48,894 bases of DNA, from positions 1 to 48,894 of the forward strand of contig NZ_JAJUFE010000015.1 in the NCBI RefSeq assembly GCF_029263785.1, written 5' to 3'. Below, piece after piece: positions 24,327-32,837 of the stretch. Positions within the stretch are counted from its first letter, which is position 1; every line of letters begins with the position of its first letter. The position numbers were made by a program, and so were the translations under genes. The notes below the pieces were generated by a model. It was given only the letters and a program-made list of their open reading frames with translations. It searched no databases and was not told the origin of the DNA. The DNA comes from Pusillimonas sp. Its GTDB lineage: Bacteria > Pseudomonadota > Gammaproteobacteria > Burkholderiales > Burkholderiaceae_B.

Positions 24327-26654
24327 ATGGCTAAGACAACTCAGCATCGTCAACATCGCTTCAATCTGGTGCATTTAGCCGTCTGCGGTGCACTGGCGTC
24401 GCCCATGATGGCCGCGGCCCAGGACACTGGTGTCTCGCAATTGGCGCCAGTTCAGGTCCAGGGCGTCGCCCCTGCCTTCAAGCCCGAGGCGCCACAATCT
24501 GTAAAGTTTCAGGCGCCATTGGTAGATACGCCTCAGACCATCAATATTGTTCCTTCCGAAGTCTTGCAGCAGCAAAATGCCCAGACCCTTCAGGAAGTCC
24601 TGAGCAACGTTCCCGGTATTACGTTTTCATCTGGCGAAGGTGGAGCGGGCTGGGGCGACATGATGACGATCCGTGGTTTTTCTGCGGAGCAGAGCGTCAC
24701 GGTCGATGGCGTGCGTGAAAGTGCCCTCAGCACCCGTACGGATATTTTCAATATGGAACAGGCAGAGGTGTTCAAGGGCACGGGCTCTATCGAGTCAGGA
24801 GTTGGCGCAGTGGGCGGCTCGGTCAACCTGGTTACCAAAACACCGAAGCTTGACGATTTCTACGACTTCCATGTGGGTGTGGGAACTGATCACTATCGGC
24901 GCACGACGGCCGATCTGAATCACCAGATCGGCGACACCATGGCGTTCCGCCTGAATGCCATGTGGCACGAGAACGACATTGCCAAGCGTGGCGCCAGCGA
25001 TTACAAGCGGTGGGGCATAGCGCCTTCGTTCTCATGGGGCCTGGGCACCGATACCCGTGTAACAGCCATGTTCATGCATCAGAAAGACAACAACACGCCC
25101 GACTGGGGGGTGCCGCTGAACCGCAGTGGCAATCGCATGGATGGGGTAGGCCGCGAATACTGGGGTCAACTGGATAACGTCGATACTGAAGAGACGGAAT
25201 ACAACAGCGCGACCTTGCGCGTGGAGCACGACTTCAATGACAAGGTGTCGATTCGCAACCAGACTCGCTGGGCGGAAACCAAGCGATTCACACTGTTGAA
25301 TTCTGGGGGCCGTTTGTTGAATGCCCGTGGCGCCACGGCGGCCGGTGAGTATATCGCCGCACCTGGCAGTTCAGACTACTGGGGTTACGACGCAGCGGGC
25401 AACGAAGTCTATCCGACCGGATATCTGGCCGTTAACCGCCTGCGTGGCAATGCGAATTCCTACAAGGGCAGGATTGTAGCGAACCAGACCGACCTGAATC
25501 TTGATTTCAATACAGGTAGCGTGCGCCATCAATTGGTTACCGGGATCGAATATTACGAGGAAAGCTATCGTAAGGATCCTCGGAGTTACGATGCGCCATC
25601 ATTCATGGATCCAAACTTGCCCCCAAAACAGCGACAGGCATTGGTTATTGACGTCCGTGATCCGAACACCCATTACTCCGGTCCGTGGAGCACTTTCGAC
25701 TATACGAACGAGAGCGGAGCCAAGATAAAGAACTGGGGCCTGTATGCCTATGATCAGATATCACTGAACGAGCAGTGGGAACTTGCAGCCGGACTTCGCT
25801 ACGACAAATTCAAGGTCAACTGGTACAACGACCTGGGCAATCGCGAGCCCTACGAGCAAAGCGAGGGCGTCTGGAGCGGCCGCCTGGGCGTCGTCTACAA
25901 GCCGACACGCAACAGCAGTGTGTATCTGTCCTACAGCCAGGCCTCGCAGCCCTCGGCGGCAGACGCGGCATCGCGCAGCGGCGGGGGTGGAAATGCCAAT
26001 GTCGCAAATTATTCGCCGGGCAAGGCCAAGACATGGGAACTGGGTACAAAGTGGGACCTGCTTGAGAACAAGCTTGCATTTACCGCTGCCGTCTTCCAGG
26101 TCGAGCGCAGCAATCCTTCGGATACGGACGATGTCGGTAACCCCATCCAGACTGCCGGCAAGGAAAGGGTGCGAGGCGTCGAGCTGGGATTGGCTGGCAA
26201 CGTGACGCCCAAGTGGTCGGTTTATGGAGGCTGGTCCCTGTTACGCAGTAAAGTGTTGTCGGATGAGTCGGATCCCTTGCAGGAAGGCGGCAAGATGAAG
26301 AACGTGCCCGACATGACCTTCAACTTGTGGACGAACTATCAGTTTGACAATCAATGGGATGCCGGGATCGGAGCGCAATACATTGGCAAGCGGCAGTTCC
26401 GGGCCGGTAACTACACCACGGCAAGCGCGCCAGGTGGCGTTCAACCCAACGATATCAACATGCCAAGCTACTGGCTGTTCAATGCAGCAGTGGGCTACAA
26501 GCTCAACAAGAACGTTGCGCTGCGCTTGAACGTCAATAACGTCTTCGACAAGTTCTATATTCAGCGCTCAACCAGCAGCTCCGATGGCTTCCAGCTATAT
26601 GGTGTGCCTGGAGCCGGTCGTACTGTCATCCTCAGTGCAGACATGAAGTTCTGA
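24327..26654 (+). CDS. fiu: TonB-dependent ferric siderophore receptor, Fiu/PiuA type
   Basis: Outer membrane receptor of 775 residues: signal peptide (cleavage near M-A-A-A-Q-D, residue 32), a TonB-box-like segment just after it (L-A-P-V-Q-V-Q-G), plug domain with V-D-T-P-Q-T-I-N-I-V-P, M-T-I-R-G-F and E-V-F-K-G-T-G-S-I-E-S-G-V-G-A-V-G-G, then the barrel ending in aromatic Phe. The plug resembles Fiu/PiuA receptors for catecholate monomers (dihydroxybenzoate types). A Fur-box promoter lies upstream and a PiuC/YbiX-type gene downstream, the classical pairing for Fiu. CGGAG at 24314-24318 is the ribosome binding site. Substrate class is inferred from context. Confidence 0.92.
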   Translation: MAKTTQHRQHRFNLVHLAVCGALASPMMAAAQDTGVSQLAPVQVQGVAPAFKPEAPQSVKFQAPLVDTPQTINIVPSEVLQQQNAQTLQEVLSNVPGITFSSGEGGAGWGDMMTIRGFSAEQSVTVDGVRESALSTRTDIFNMEQAEVFKGTGSIESGVGAVGGSVNLVTKTPKLDDFYDFHVGVGTDHYRRTTADLNHQIGDTMAFRLNAMWHENDIAKRGASDYKRWGIAPSFSWGLGTDTRVTAMFMHQKDNNTPDWGVPLNRSGNRMDGVGREYWGQLDNVDTEETEYNSATLRVEHDFNDKVSIRNQTRWAETKRFTLLNSGGRLLNARGATAAGEYIAAPGSSDYWGYDAAGNEVYPTGYLAVNRLRGNANSYKGRIVANQTDLNLDFNTGSVRHQLVTGIEYYEESYRKDPRSYDAPSFMDPNLPPKQRQALVIDVRDPNTHYSGPWSTFDYTNESGAKIKNWGLYAYDQISLNEQWELAAGLRYDKFKVNWYNDLGNREPYEQSEGVWSGRLGVVYKPTRNSSVYLSYSQASQPSAADAASRSGGGGNANVANYSPGKAKTWELGTKWDLLENKLAFTAAVFQVERSNPSDTDDVGNPIQTAGKERVRGVELGLAGNVTPKWSVYGGWSLLRSKVLSDESDPLQEGGKMKNVPDMTFNLWTNYQFDNQWDAGIGAQYIGKRQFRAGNYTTASAPGGVQPNDINMPSYWLFNAAVGYKLNKNVALRLNVNNVFDKFYIQRSTSSSDGFQLYGVPGAGRTVILSADMKF

Positions 26655-26676
26655 TCCACATTGAAGGTCGACTGGT

Positions 26677-26713
26677 GCACAATGGCCGCAGCCGGTTGCT
26701 GCGGCCATTGTGC
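26677..26713 (+). other. Perfect 16-bp hairpin after the siderophore receptor gene
   Basis: Arms GCACAATGGCCGCAGC (26677-26692) and GCTGCGGCCATTGTGC (26698-26713), loop CGGTT, no mismatch and no T-run. It starts 22 bases after the stop codon. Such a stem would block 3' exonucleases and keep the receptor message stable. Confidence 0.75.
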
Positions 26714-26743
26714 TCGTTCCGCTATAAAATCCGCTTCATCAAG

Positions 26744-26782
26744 CCGCTGTATGTATAGGCCACTATATCTATAGCGGTTTTT
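26744..26782 (+). terminator. Intercistronic terminator between fiu and piuC
   Basis: A 14-base stem, 26744-26757 with 26764-26777 (C-C-G-C-T end closed by A-G-C-G-G; two G-U pairs and one mismatch), GGCCAC loop, then TTTTT (26778-26782) and a second TTTTT two bases on. It should stop part of the transcription between the receptor gene and the dioxygenase gene, so the operon genes would be read at a lower level than fiu, or from a promoter not identified here. Confidence 0.65.
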
Positions 26783-26806
26783 CATTTTTAGGCAGGGGTC
26801 TCCGAC

Positions 26807-27487
26807 ATGATGCTCAAAATTCCCGACGTCCTGACGCCGGATCAGGTGCGCCAATGCCGCGAGGCGCTGGAGCAGGCCGAGTGGGCTGACGGTCGCCTGA
26901 CTGCCGGCTACGTGGCAGAAAGTGCCAAAAAAAACCTGCAATTGCCGCTGGACCACCCGGTTGGGCGACAGGTCGGAGAGCTGATTCTCAATCAGCTCAG
27001 CAGTAATCCATTATTTATTTCTGGCGCCTTGCCCCAGCGCGTCTTGCCGCCGCGGTTCAATCGCTATGAAGGCGGGGGGGAGTACGCAGATCATATTGAC
27101 AACGCGATCTTTGGTGTGCCGGGTTCATCACAACGGGTACGCAGTGACATTTCGGCAACCTTGTTTCTCAGCCATCCGGATGAGTACGAAGGCGGCGAAC
27201 TGGTTGTTCAGGACAGCTATGGCTCGCATACTGTGAAGCTGCCGGCAGGGCACATGGTGGTCTACCCGGGTTCAAGCCTGCATCGTGTCACACCAGTTAC
27301 CCGAGGGGTCCGTCTGGCCGCGTTTTTCTGGATACAAAGCCTGGTACGCGAAGATCACCGTCGTGCCATGCTGCTTGAACTGGATAACGCCATACAGAGC
27401 GTGGCCAAAAGCCACCCTGGTCACGGGGCGTTGCCCCGTCTGACAGGGGTCTATCACAACCTGATCCGCGAGTGGTCTGACACATGA
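26807..27487 (+). CDS. piuC: Fe(II)/2-oxoglutarate-dependent dioxygenase, PiuC/YbiX type (PKHD)
   Basis: The 226-residue product has the 2-oxoglutarate oxygenase fold. Iron ligands H96-x-D98 (Y-A-D-H-I-D-N) and H159 (S-L-H-R-V-T-P-V) and the 2-oxoglutarate arginine R169 (G-V-R-L-A-A-F) are intact, as are F-N-R-Y-E-G-G and Y-E-G-G-E-L of the PKHD family. PiuC/YbiX genes sit beside Fiu/PiuA receptors; their substrate is not firmly known, with a role in siderophore handling suspected. AGGGG precedes the start. The stop codon overlaps the next start by four bases (ATGA). Confidence 0.92.
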   Translation: MMLKIPDVLTPDQVRQCREALEQAEWADGRLTAGYVAESAKKNLQLPLDHPVGRQVGELILNQLSSNPLFISGALPQRVLPPRFNRYEGGGEYADHIDNAIFGVPGSSQRVRSDISATLFLSHPDEYEGGELVVQDSYGSHTVKLPAGHMVVYPGSSLHRVTPVTRGVRLAAFFWIQSLVREDHRRAMLLELDNAIQSVAKSHPGHGALPRLTGVYHNLIREWSDT

Positions 27488-28596
27488 GCGCCAACCGGCT
27501 TCTACCGCCCCTGACCCAGATTCCCGCACAGATTGCGTCCATCGGCGACTACGAATCATATGCTCGGCCCCGGATGACGGACTCGGCGTGGGCGTATCTG
27601 CAGGGCGCCTCCGGCGACGAACTGACGTGTGCCGACAACAAAGCGGCGTTCGATCGCATCCGTATTCGACAACGAGTGCTGAGCGATCTGCGCGGTGCGC
27701 ACACAAGGCTGGAGTTGTTGGGACATCGCTGGGACTTTCCCATCATGCTCGCTCCGGTCGCGTTTCAGAAGCTTGCCCATCAACAGGGTGAAGAAGCAAC
27801 CGTATTGGCGGCGTCGGCGATCGGAGCGGGCATGGTTGTCAGCACACAATCGAGTGTGTCACTTGAGGATCTGGCCCGGGCAGCGTCCCGTCCGTTGTGG
27901 TTCCAGCTGTATATTCAGCCTGATAGGGACTTTACCCTGGAGCTGGTCCGTCGGGCTGAAGCGTCAGCGTATCAAGCCCTGGTTCTGACGGTAGATTCGC
28001 CTGTCAATGGGCTGCGCAATCGCGAGCAGCGCGCAGGCTTCTGCTTGCCGGCCGGCATCGAGGCCGTGAACTTGAAAGGGATGCAGCATCCCGGGACTCA
28101 CGTGGCTCAGGCCGGTGGGAGCCCTGTGTTCGGCTCGGGTGCGCTTGAGGCAGCTCCGACGTGGAGCGATCTGGGTGCGCTCGTCGAATCAACCAGACTG
28201 CCGGTGCTGGTAAAGGGGATTACACATCCGCAAGATGCGCGCATGGCGATCGACCACGGGGCGGCGGGCATCATCGTATCCAACCATGGCGGGCGTACCC
28301 TGGATGGTTTACCAGCAACCGTAGATGCGTTGCCCCAGGTAGTCGATGCAGTGGAAGGCCGGGTTCCTGTCATGCTCGATGGCGGCATCCGCCGCGGTAG
28401 CGATGTGTTCAAGGCGATAGCACTGGGTGCGCAAGCCGTTCTTGTCGGTCGGCCTTACGTGCACGCCCTGGCTGCTGCCGGAGCCGCCGGAGTAGCCCAT
28501 GTGCTGCATATATTGCGAACAGAACTCGAAATAACCATGGCGCTGGCGGGTACCCGGACGCTGGCTGATATTGACCGGTCTGCCTTGTGGACGTAA
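27484..28596 (+). CDS. FMN-dependent 2-hydroxyacid oxidase/dehydrogenase (LldD/glycolate oxidase family)
   Basis: TIM-barrel flavoenzyme of 370 residues. FMN and substrate motifs: M-L-A-P-V-A-F-Q (about 82-89), W-F-Q-L-Y-I-Q, L-T-V-D-S-P-V, catalytic His and Arg in S-N-H-G-G-R-T-L-D-G, and D-G-G-I-R-R-G-S-D-V-F-K-A-I-A-L-G-A. It oxidises a small 2-hydroxyacid such as lactate or glycolate to the 2-oxoacid; electron acceptor (oxygen or quinone) cannot be told. No membrane-anchor insertion is evident. Translationally coupled to piuC by a four-base overlap, hence likely iron-regulated. What it does in an iron-uptake operon is unclear. Confidence 0.9.
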   Translation: MSANRLLPPLTQIPAQIASIGDYESYARPRMTDSAWAYLQGASGDELTCADNKAAFDRIRIRQRVLSDLRGAHTRLELLGHRWDFPIMLAPVAFQKLAHQQGEEATVLAASAIGAGMVVSTQSSVSLEDLARAASRPLWFQLYIQPDRDFTLELVRRAEASAYQALVLTVDSPVNGLRNREQRAGFCLPAGIEAVNLKGMQHPGTHVAQAGGSPVFGSGALEAAPTWSDLGALVESTRLPVLVKGITHPQDARMAIDHGAAGIIVSNHGGRTLDGLPATVDALPQVVDAVEGRVPVMLDGGIRRGSDVFKAIALGAQAVLVGRPYVHALAAAGAAGVAHVLHILRTELEITMALAGTRTLADIDRSALWT

Positions 28597-29948
28597 TCGA
28601 CCTCGATATTGACGTGATTGATGAGCGTGGCCAAGGGCTCGCAAATCGCGGTAGCAAGACATATTTTGTTTCGGACGCGTTGCCGGGAGAACGGGTCACG
28701 GCCACCATAGAACGTGACAAGGGCACACATGCCATTGGGCGCGTGCAGCGTATCCTTCGGGCATCGCCGGCACGGGTCATGCCGCGTTGCCCCCACTTTG
28801 GTGTGTGTGGCGGATGCCTGTTGCAGCACATCGAGCCAGGGGTTCAGGTGGCGTTAAAGCAAAGAGCACTCGAAAAGACCTTCGCCCGGGTGGCGGGGTT
28901 ACGGCCTGCCCGGATGCTCTCGCCCATCCATGGCCCTGACTGGAATTATCGGTTCCGTGCGCGCCTGGCGGTACGCTACGTGCCGACACGTGGCGGTGTC
29001 TTGCTGGGGTTCCATGAGCGCAAGAGCAGTTATGTGGCCGATATACAGGTATGCCTTGTGATGCCCAAGGTGGTGTCAGACCTGCTCATGCCCTTGCACG
29101 ACCTGATCGCAAGGCTTTCCATACCGCATCGCATACCGCACATACAGGTTGCAGTCGGTGACGACTTTAAGGTAGCGCTGGTGCTGCGACATCTATTGCC
29201 GCTCACCGAGACAGATATCAGGCAGCTGAACGAGTTTTCGGCCGAGTTCGATGTGCAATGGTGGTTGCAGCCCGGCGGCCAGGAAACGGCAGCTGCTCTG
29301 CTTGAAGCACCCGCGGGCCAGGGAATCAGCCCTGCAGCGGGTCGGGAAAGTCGTGCAGCAGATGCGGCCCTGACGTACCTGCTTCCGGAATTCGGCCTCC
29401 AGATGCGTTTTCGGCCTACTGATTTCATTCAGGCGAACCTGTCAGCAAATCGGGCGCTCGTCTCACGGGCGGTGAGCTTGCTGCAGCCGATGCCGAACGA
29501 TCGTGTCCTGGATCTTTTCTGTGGCCTGGGGAATTTCACATTGCCGGTTGCCACGCTTGCTCGTGAGGTCGTGGGAGTGGAAGCCAGTGAAGCGCTTTTG
29601 GACAAAGCGCGTCAAATCGCTGCAGACCACGGGTTGGCGTCACGCGTGCGGCTGCAATGTGCGGACTTGTTCCGAATAGATTCCGGGTGGCTGGAAAAGC
29701 AGGGCGAGTTCGACCTGATGGTGCTTGACCCGCCTCGTGAAGGGGCCAGGGCAGTGGTTGAGGCTATGGCAACCCGCGGGCGTCGATACGGTCCCCGCCG
29801 TATCGTGTACGTTTCCTGCAATCCTGCCACACTGGCGCGCGATGCAGCCATACTGGTTCATAAAGGCAAGTATCGTCTCACGTCGTCAGTCATCGTAAAC
29901 ATGTTCCCGCATACCCTGCACGTGGAGTCGATCAGCGTTTTTGAATAG
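28587..29948 (+). CDS. rlmD: 23S rRNA (uracil-1939-C5) methyltransferase RlmD
   Basis: RNA methyltransferase of 453 residues: N-terminal TRAM-like domain (about 1-55), Fe-S cluster cysteines C68-x5-C74-x2-C77 (a fourth, in V-C-L-V-M, about residue 156), SAM-binding L-D-L-F-C-G-L-G-N-F near 310, D-P-P-R-E-G and the catalytic S-C-N-P-A-T-L-A-R-D at about 415-424. All features match RlmD/RumA, which makes m5U1939 in 23S rRNA. The frame begins with GTG at 28587, inside the last codons of the preceding oxidase gene (10-base overlap). No terminator was seen after the stop. Confidence 0.9.
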   Translation: MDVIDLDIDVIDERGQGLANRGSKTYFVSDALPGERVTATIERDKGTHAIGRVQRILRASPARVMPRCPHFGVCGGCLLQHIEPGVQVALKQRALEKTFARVAGLRPARMLSPIHGPDWNYRFRARLAVRYVPTRGGVLLGFHERKSSYVADIQVCLVMPKVVSDLLMPLHDLIARLSIPHRIPHIQVAVGDDFKVALVLRHLLPLTETDIRQLNEFSAEFDVQWWLQPGGQETAAALLEAPAGQGISPAAGRESRAADAALTYLLPEFGLQMRFRPTDFIQANLSANRALVSRAVSLLQPMPNDRVLDLFCGLGNFTLPVATLAREVVGVEASEALLDKARQIAADHGLASRVRLQCADLFRIDSGWLEKQGEFDLMVLDPPREGARAVVEAMATRGRRYGPRRIVYVSCNPATLARDAAILVHKGKYRLTSSVIVNMFPHTLHVESISVFE

Positions 29949-30270
29949 ACACTCCGATAAATGACGGTGGCGGCAGGTGACACCTGGCAATGAGCGCGAG
30001 CCGGCAGAGACATATGGTGCCCCCGGATTGCATGCAACCCCTTCCATCCATGCAGTAAATTTCGGCTATCTAGCCGCTAATTCAGCTTTCAGATTCTCTT
30101 GTAACAAATTAAGCTAATTTTCATATATCGTTTCAATCGATCTTCGGCCTTTGTTATCAATCATTTACGAAGCATCGCACCATAGCGGAACGTTTGCGCA
30201 CCATCAGCGGCAATTTCAAGGTCTTATCCTATTGCATACACTGCTTTCTTTTAACCGCTGGATGATCCTC
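29949..30270. other. Intergenic region before the LivK-type gene
   Basis: Contains palindromes CAGGTG-A-CACCTG (29974-29986), TTGCATGCAA (30028-30037) and GGCTA-TC-TAGCC (30064-30075). The second half is AT-rich; TTGTAA (30099-30104) and CATATA (30122-30127), 17 bases apart, are a weak promoter candidate. No coding frame is supported. A frame from 30151 runs into the next gene but carries no signal sequence. Confidence 0.4.
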
Positions 30271-31431
30271 ATGACATTGTTAAGACGTATCAAGACCTCT
30301 GTTCTGGCTGTTGCCCTGGTAGTCGCGCCCTCCGCCATGGCCCAGGACGTGGTAAAGGTTGGTTTGATCACCTCACTGACCGGGCCATTTGCTGAATTCG
30401 GGCAACAGATGCAGGCAGGGGTCAAGGCTTACCAGGCCATGCATGGCGATACTGTTGCAGGCAAGCGCGTCGAAGTCATTTTTCGCGATACCGGCGGAGC
30501 CAACCCCGAGATCGCCAAACGTCATGCCCAAGAGCTGTTCGTGCGTGAAAAAGTTGATTTCCTGGCAGGGTTTGCATTTACGCCCAGCGCGTTGGCGGCG
30601 GCACCTATCGCAACCCAGGCCAAGATCCCCATGGTGGTGATGAACGCCGCGGGCGAGAATTTGCCGTCCCGGTCTCCGTACATGATCCGGGTGGCGTTCG
30701 AGGTTGCTTCGACAGTTCCCCCTATTGCCAAATGGGCGTACCGCGAGGGAGCCCGAACCGCCTATGTCATTGCAGCCGATTATGCTCCCGGACTGGATGC
30801 CGAAAAGGCCTTCATCAAGGCGTTTGAGGCTGAAGGCGGAAAAATCATCGGTACTGTTCGCACGCCAATCGTGACGGTAGATTTTTCACCCTACATCATG
30901 CGGATCAAGGACGCCAAGCCCGACGTCATTTTTGCATTCGTCAACGGGGGCGATGTGGCGCCCGCACTGCTGCGCGAATACCGTACCCGCAACCTCGAAG
31001 CCGACGGGATCAAGCTGATTGGCACCGGCGACATCGTTGATGAGCCCATTGTCAATGTCATTGGCCAGAATGGGGTCGGGGTTGTCACGGTCTACCCTTA
31101 TTCCATGCATCACGATTCCGAACTTAACCGCCGGTTCGTCGCCGAATTCCTGAAGTTGCGCGAAAAAAATGCCCGTCCTGCCATTATGGCCGTGGCGGCG
31201 TATGACGGCATGGCCGCCATATACAAGGCGCTTGAAAAGACACAAGGCGATACGGATGGTGCGAAGCTGATGGAGGCATTCAAGGGCATGGAGTTCGAGA
31301 GCCCTCGTGGCCAGATTCGCATCGATCCTGAAACCCGCGATGTGATCCATAACCAATACATCCGTCGTTTTGACAAGGTCGACGATGTATTCGTGAACGT
31401 TGAGTTCGAAACCTTCAAGGCAGGGGAATAA
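30271..31431 (+). CDS. LivK-type ABC transporter substrate-binding protein (orphan)
   Basis: Periplasmic binding protein of about 386 residues, Peripla_BP_6 (branched-chain amino acid/amide type). Signal peptide L-L-R-R-I-K-T-S-V-L-A-V-A-L-V ... A-M-A-Q (about 1-24), then V-K-V-G-L-I-T-S-L-T-G-P-F-A-E-F-G, the standard opening of the family, and F-R-D-T-G-G-A-N-P. No Liv permease or ATPase genes are adjacent, so it would have to share a transporter encoded elsewhere. The stop shares one base with the start of the amidase gene (TAATG), so the ligand is probably an amide or amino acid derivative related to that enzyme. The ATG at 30262 is an alternative start. Confidence 0.88.
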   Translation: MTLLRRIKTSVLAVALVVAPSAMAQDVVKVGLITSLTGPFAEFGQQMQAGVKAYQAMHGDTVAGKRVEVIFRDTGGANPEIAKRHAQELFVREKVDFLAGFAFTPSALAAAPIATQAKIPMVVMNAAGENLPSRSPYMIRVAFEVASTVPPIAKWAYREGARTAYVIAADYAPGLDAEKAFIKAFEAEGGKIIGTVRTPIVTVDFSPYIMRIKDAKPDVIFAFVNGGDVAPALLREYRTRNLEADGIKLIGTGDIVDEPIVNVIGQNGVGVVTVYPYSMHHDSELNRRFVAEFLKLREKNARPAIMAVAAYDGMAAIYKALEKTQGDTDGAKLMEAFKGMEFESPRGQIRIDPETRDVIHNQYIRRFDKVDDVFVNVEFETFKAGE

Positions 31432-32837
31432 TGTCGTACGCGCGGACACGACCCGTTGACGAAAACCTGCTCGGGCTTGATTGTGACGGACTTGTCCGCG
31501 CGTATCACGAAGGCAGAACCACACCGCTCCAAGTCGTCGACGCCTTGAAAGCAGCCATTGAAGCCGGCGACACCATCATCAACGCATTCTGCTACCTGGA
31601 TTGGAATGCGGCTTACCAGGCGGCCCGCGAGTCAGAGCATCGTTACCGCGATGGTTCGGTGCTTGGCCCACTGGACGGTGTACCGGTGTCTGTCAAGGAT
31701 CTTACCGATGTCCGTGGCTGGCCCACCCGCTTCGGCTCTTTTGCCATGGCCGAGGCAGCCGAGGCCGGATCGGATGCGCCGGCAGTAGAACGCCTGCGCG
31801 CGGCCGGGGCAATACTGTTTGGCAAAACTACAACCACCGAGTTTGGCTGGACAATCCGCTCCGATAATCCCCTGAACGGACTTACTCGTAACCCCCATGA
31901 TCCAAAGCGGTCTGCAGGAGGGTCCAGCAGCGGGGCGGCAGCCCAGGTGGCAGCAGGCTGGGGGCCGTTGGCCCTGGGCAGCGACGCCGGGGGTTCGGTG
32001 CGGGTGCCTGCTTCGTACTGTGGCGTGGTCGGATTCAAGCCCAGCTTCGGAACCATAGCCATGCCGCCGTCCAGTGCCTTTACCGAGCTCGCTCATCTGG
32101 GAGTGTTTTCGCGTTCGGTTAAAGATTGTCGCAGCGCCATGAAAGTGCTCTCCGGTCCGGACGCACGCGATATCGCCTCAACCTTCCCCCGGGTGCCTCA
32201 GCAGGGTGCTGCGCCTCGTCCCCGGGTGGGCTGGACGCTTTTCGCAGGTTCCGACCTGCCGCCATCGCACCATGTCGTCACGGCGTTTCATTCATGTCTC
32301 GAGCAGTTGCGTGCGGCCGGTTATGAAGTACGCGAGGTGAATCTTGACATTCGGGATTGCGCCGACCCCATGTGGATGACATGGCGTTATCGCGCTCTTG
32401 AAGCTTTTCATGCATGGCCGGATGAACAAAGGAACCGCTTGGACCCTGCCTTGAAGCAGCTGTATCACGAAGGCGAAGCCTTAAGCACCATACAGCTCGC
32501 CAAGGCGCGTACGCGATTGCGCAGGATGGCAGTTCAGATTGGTCAGGTATTTTCCGATGTCGACGTCCTTCTGACACCTGCCATGCCAGACTCCGCTCCA
32601 ATCGCCCGTAGTTCTGATTCCTCCGACGGCGCAGAAAACTGGTTCAGGCGAAGTGGCTACGCGTATCCATTCAACGTCACCGGACAGCCGGCCTTATCCA
32701 TTCCCATGGGCGCATGCCCGCAAGGCATGCCCATGGGGTTGCAGCTTGTCGGGCTGAAATACCACGATGAAGCAGTATTGAGGTTGGGCGAGGAAATTGA
32801 AGCCTTGCTTACTCCACCGCCACCGAGACCTCGTTGA
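31431..32837 (+). CDS. Amidase-signature family amidohydrolase
   Basis: The 468-residue product has the Ser-cisSer-Lys triad of amidase-signature enzymes: K89 in V-S-V-K-D, S165 in S-A-G-G-S-S-S-G-A, and nucleophile S189 in G-S-D-A-G-G-S-V-R-V-P-A. No signal peptide, so cytoplasmic. It hydrolyses a carboxylic amide to acid and ammonia; substrate unknown. GatA is unlikely because no GatB/C genes adjoin and the C-terminal half is unlike GatA. Coupled to the upstream binding protein gene. Its last 29 bases overlap the convergent ABC ATPase gene. Confidence 0.88.
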   Translation: MSYARTRPVDENLLGLDCDGLVRAYHEGRTTPLQVVDALKAAIEAGDTIINAFCYLDWNAAYQAARESEHRYRDGSVLGPLDGVPVSVKDLTDVRGWPTRFGSFAMAEAAEAGSDAPAVERLRAAGAILFGKTTTTEFGWTIRSDNPLNGLTRNPHDPKRSAGGSSSGAAAQVAAGWGPLALGSDAGGSVRVPASYCGVVGFKPSFGTIAMPPSSAFTELAHLGVFSRSVKDCRSAMKVLSGPDARDIASTFPRVPQQGAAPRPRVGWTLFAGSDLPPSHHVVTAFHSCLEQLRAAGYEVREVNLDIRDCADPMWMTWRYRALEAFHAWPDEQRNRLDPALKQLYHEGEALSTIQLAKARTRLRRMAVQIGQVFSDVDVLLTPAMPDSAPIARSSDSSDGAENWFRRSGYAYPFNVTGQPALSIPMGACPQGMPMGLQLVGLKYHDEAVLRLGEEIEALLTPPPPRPR

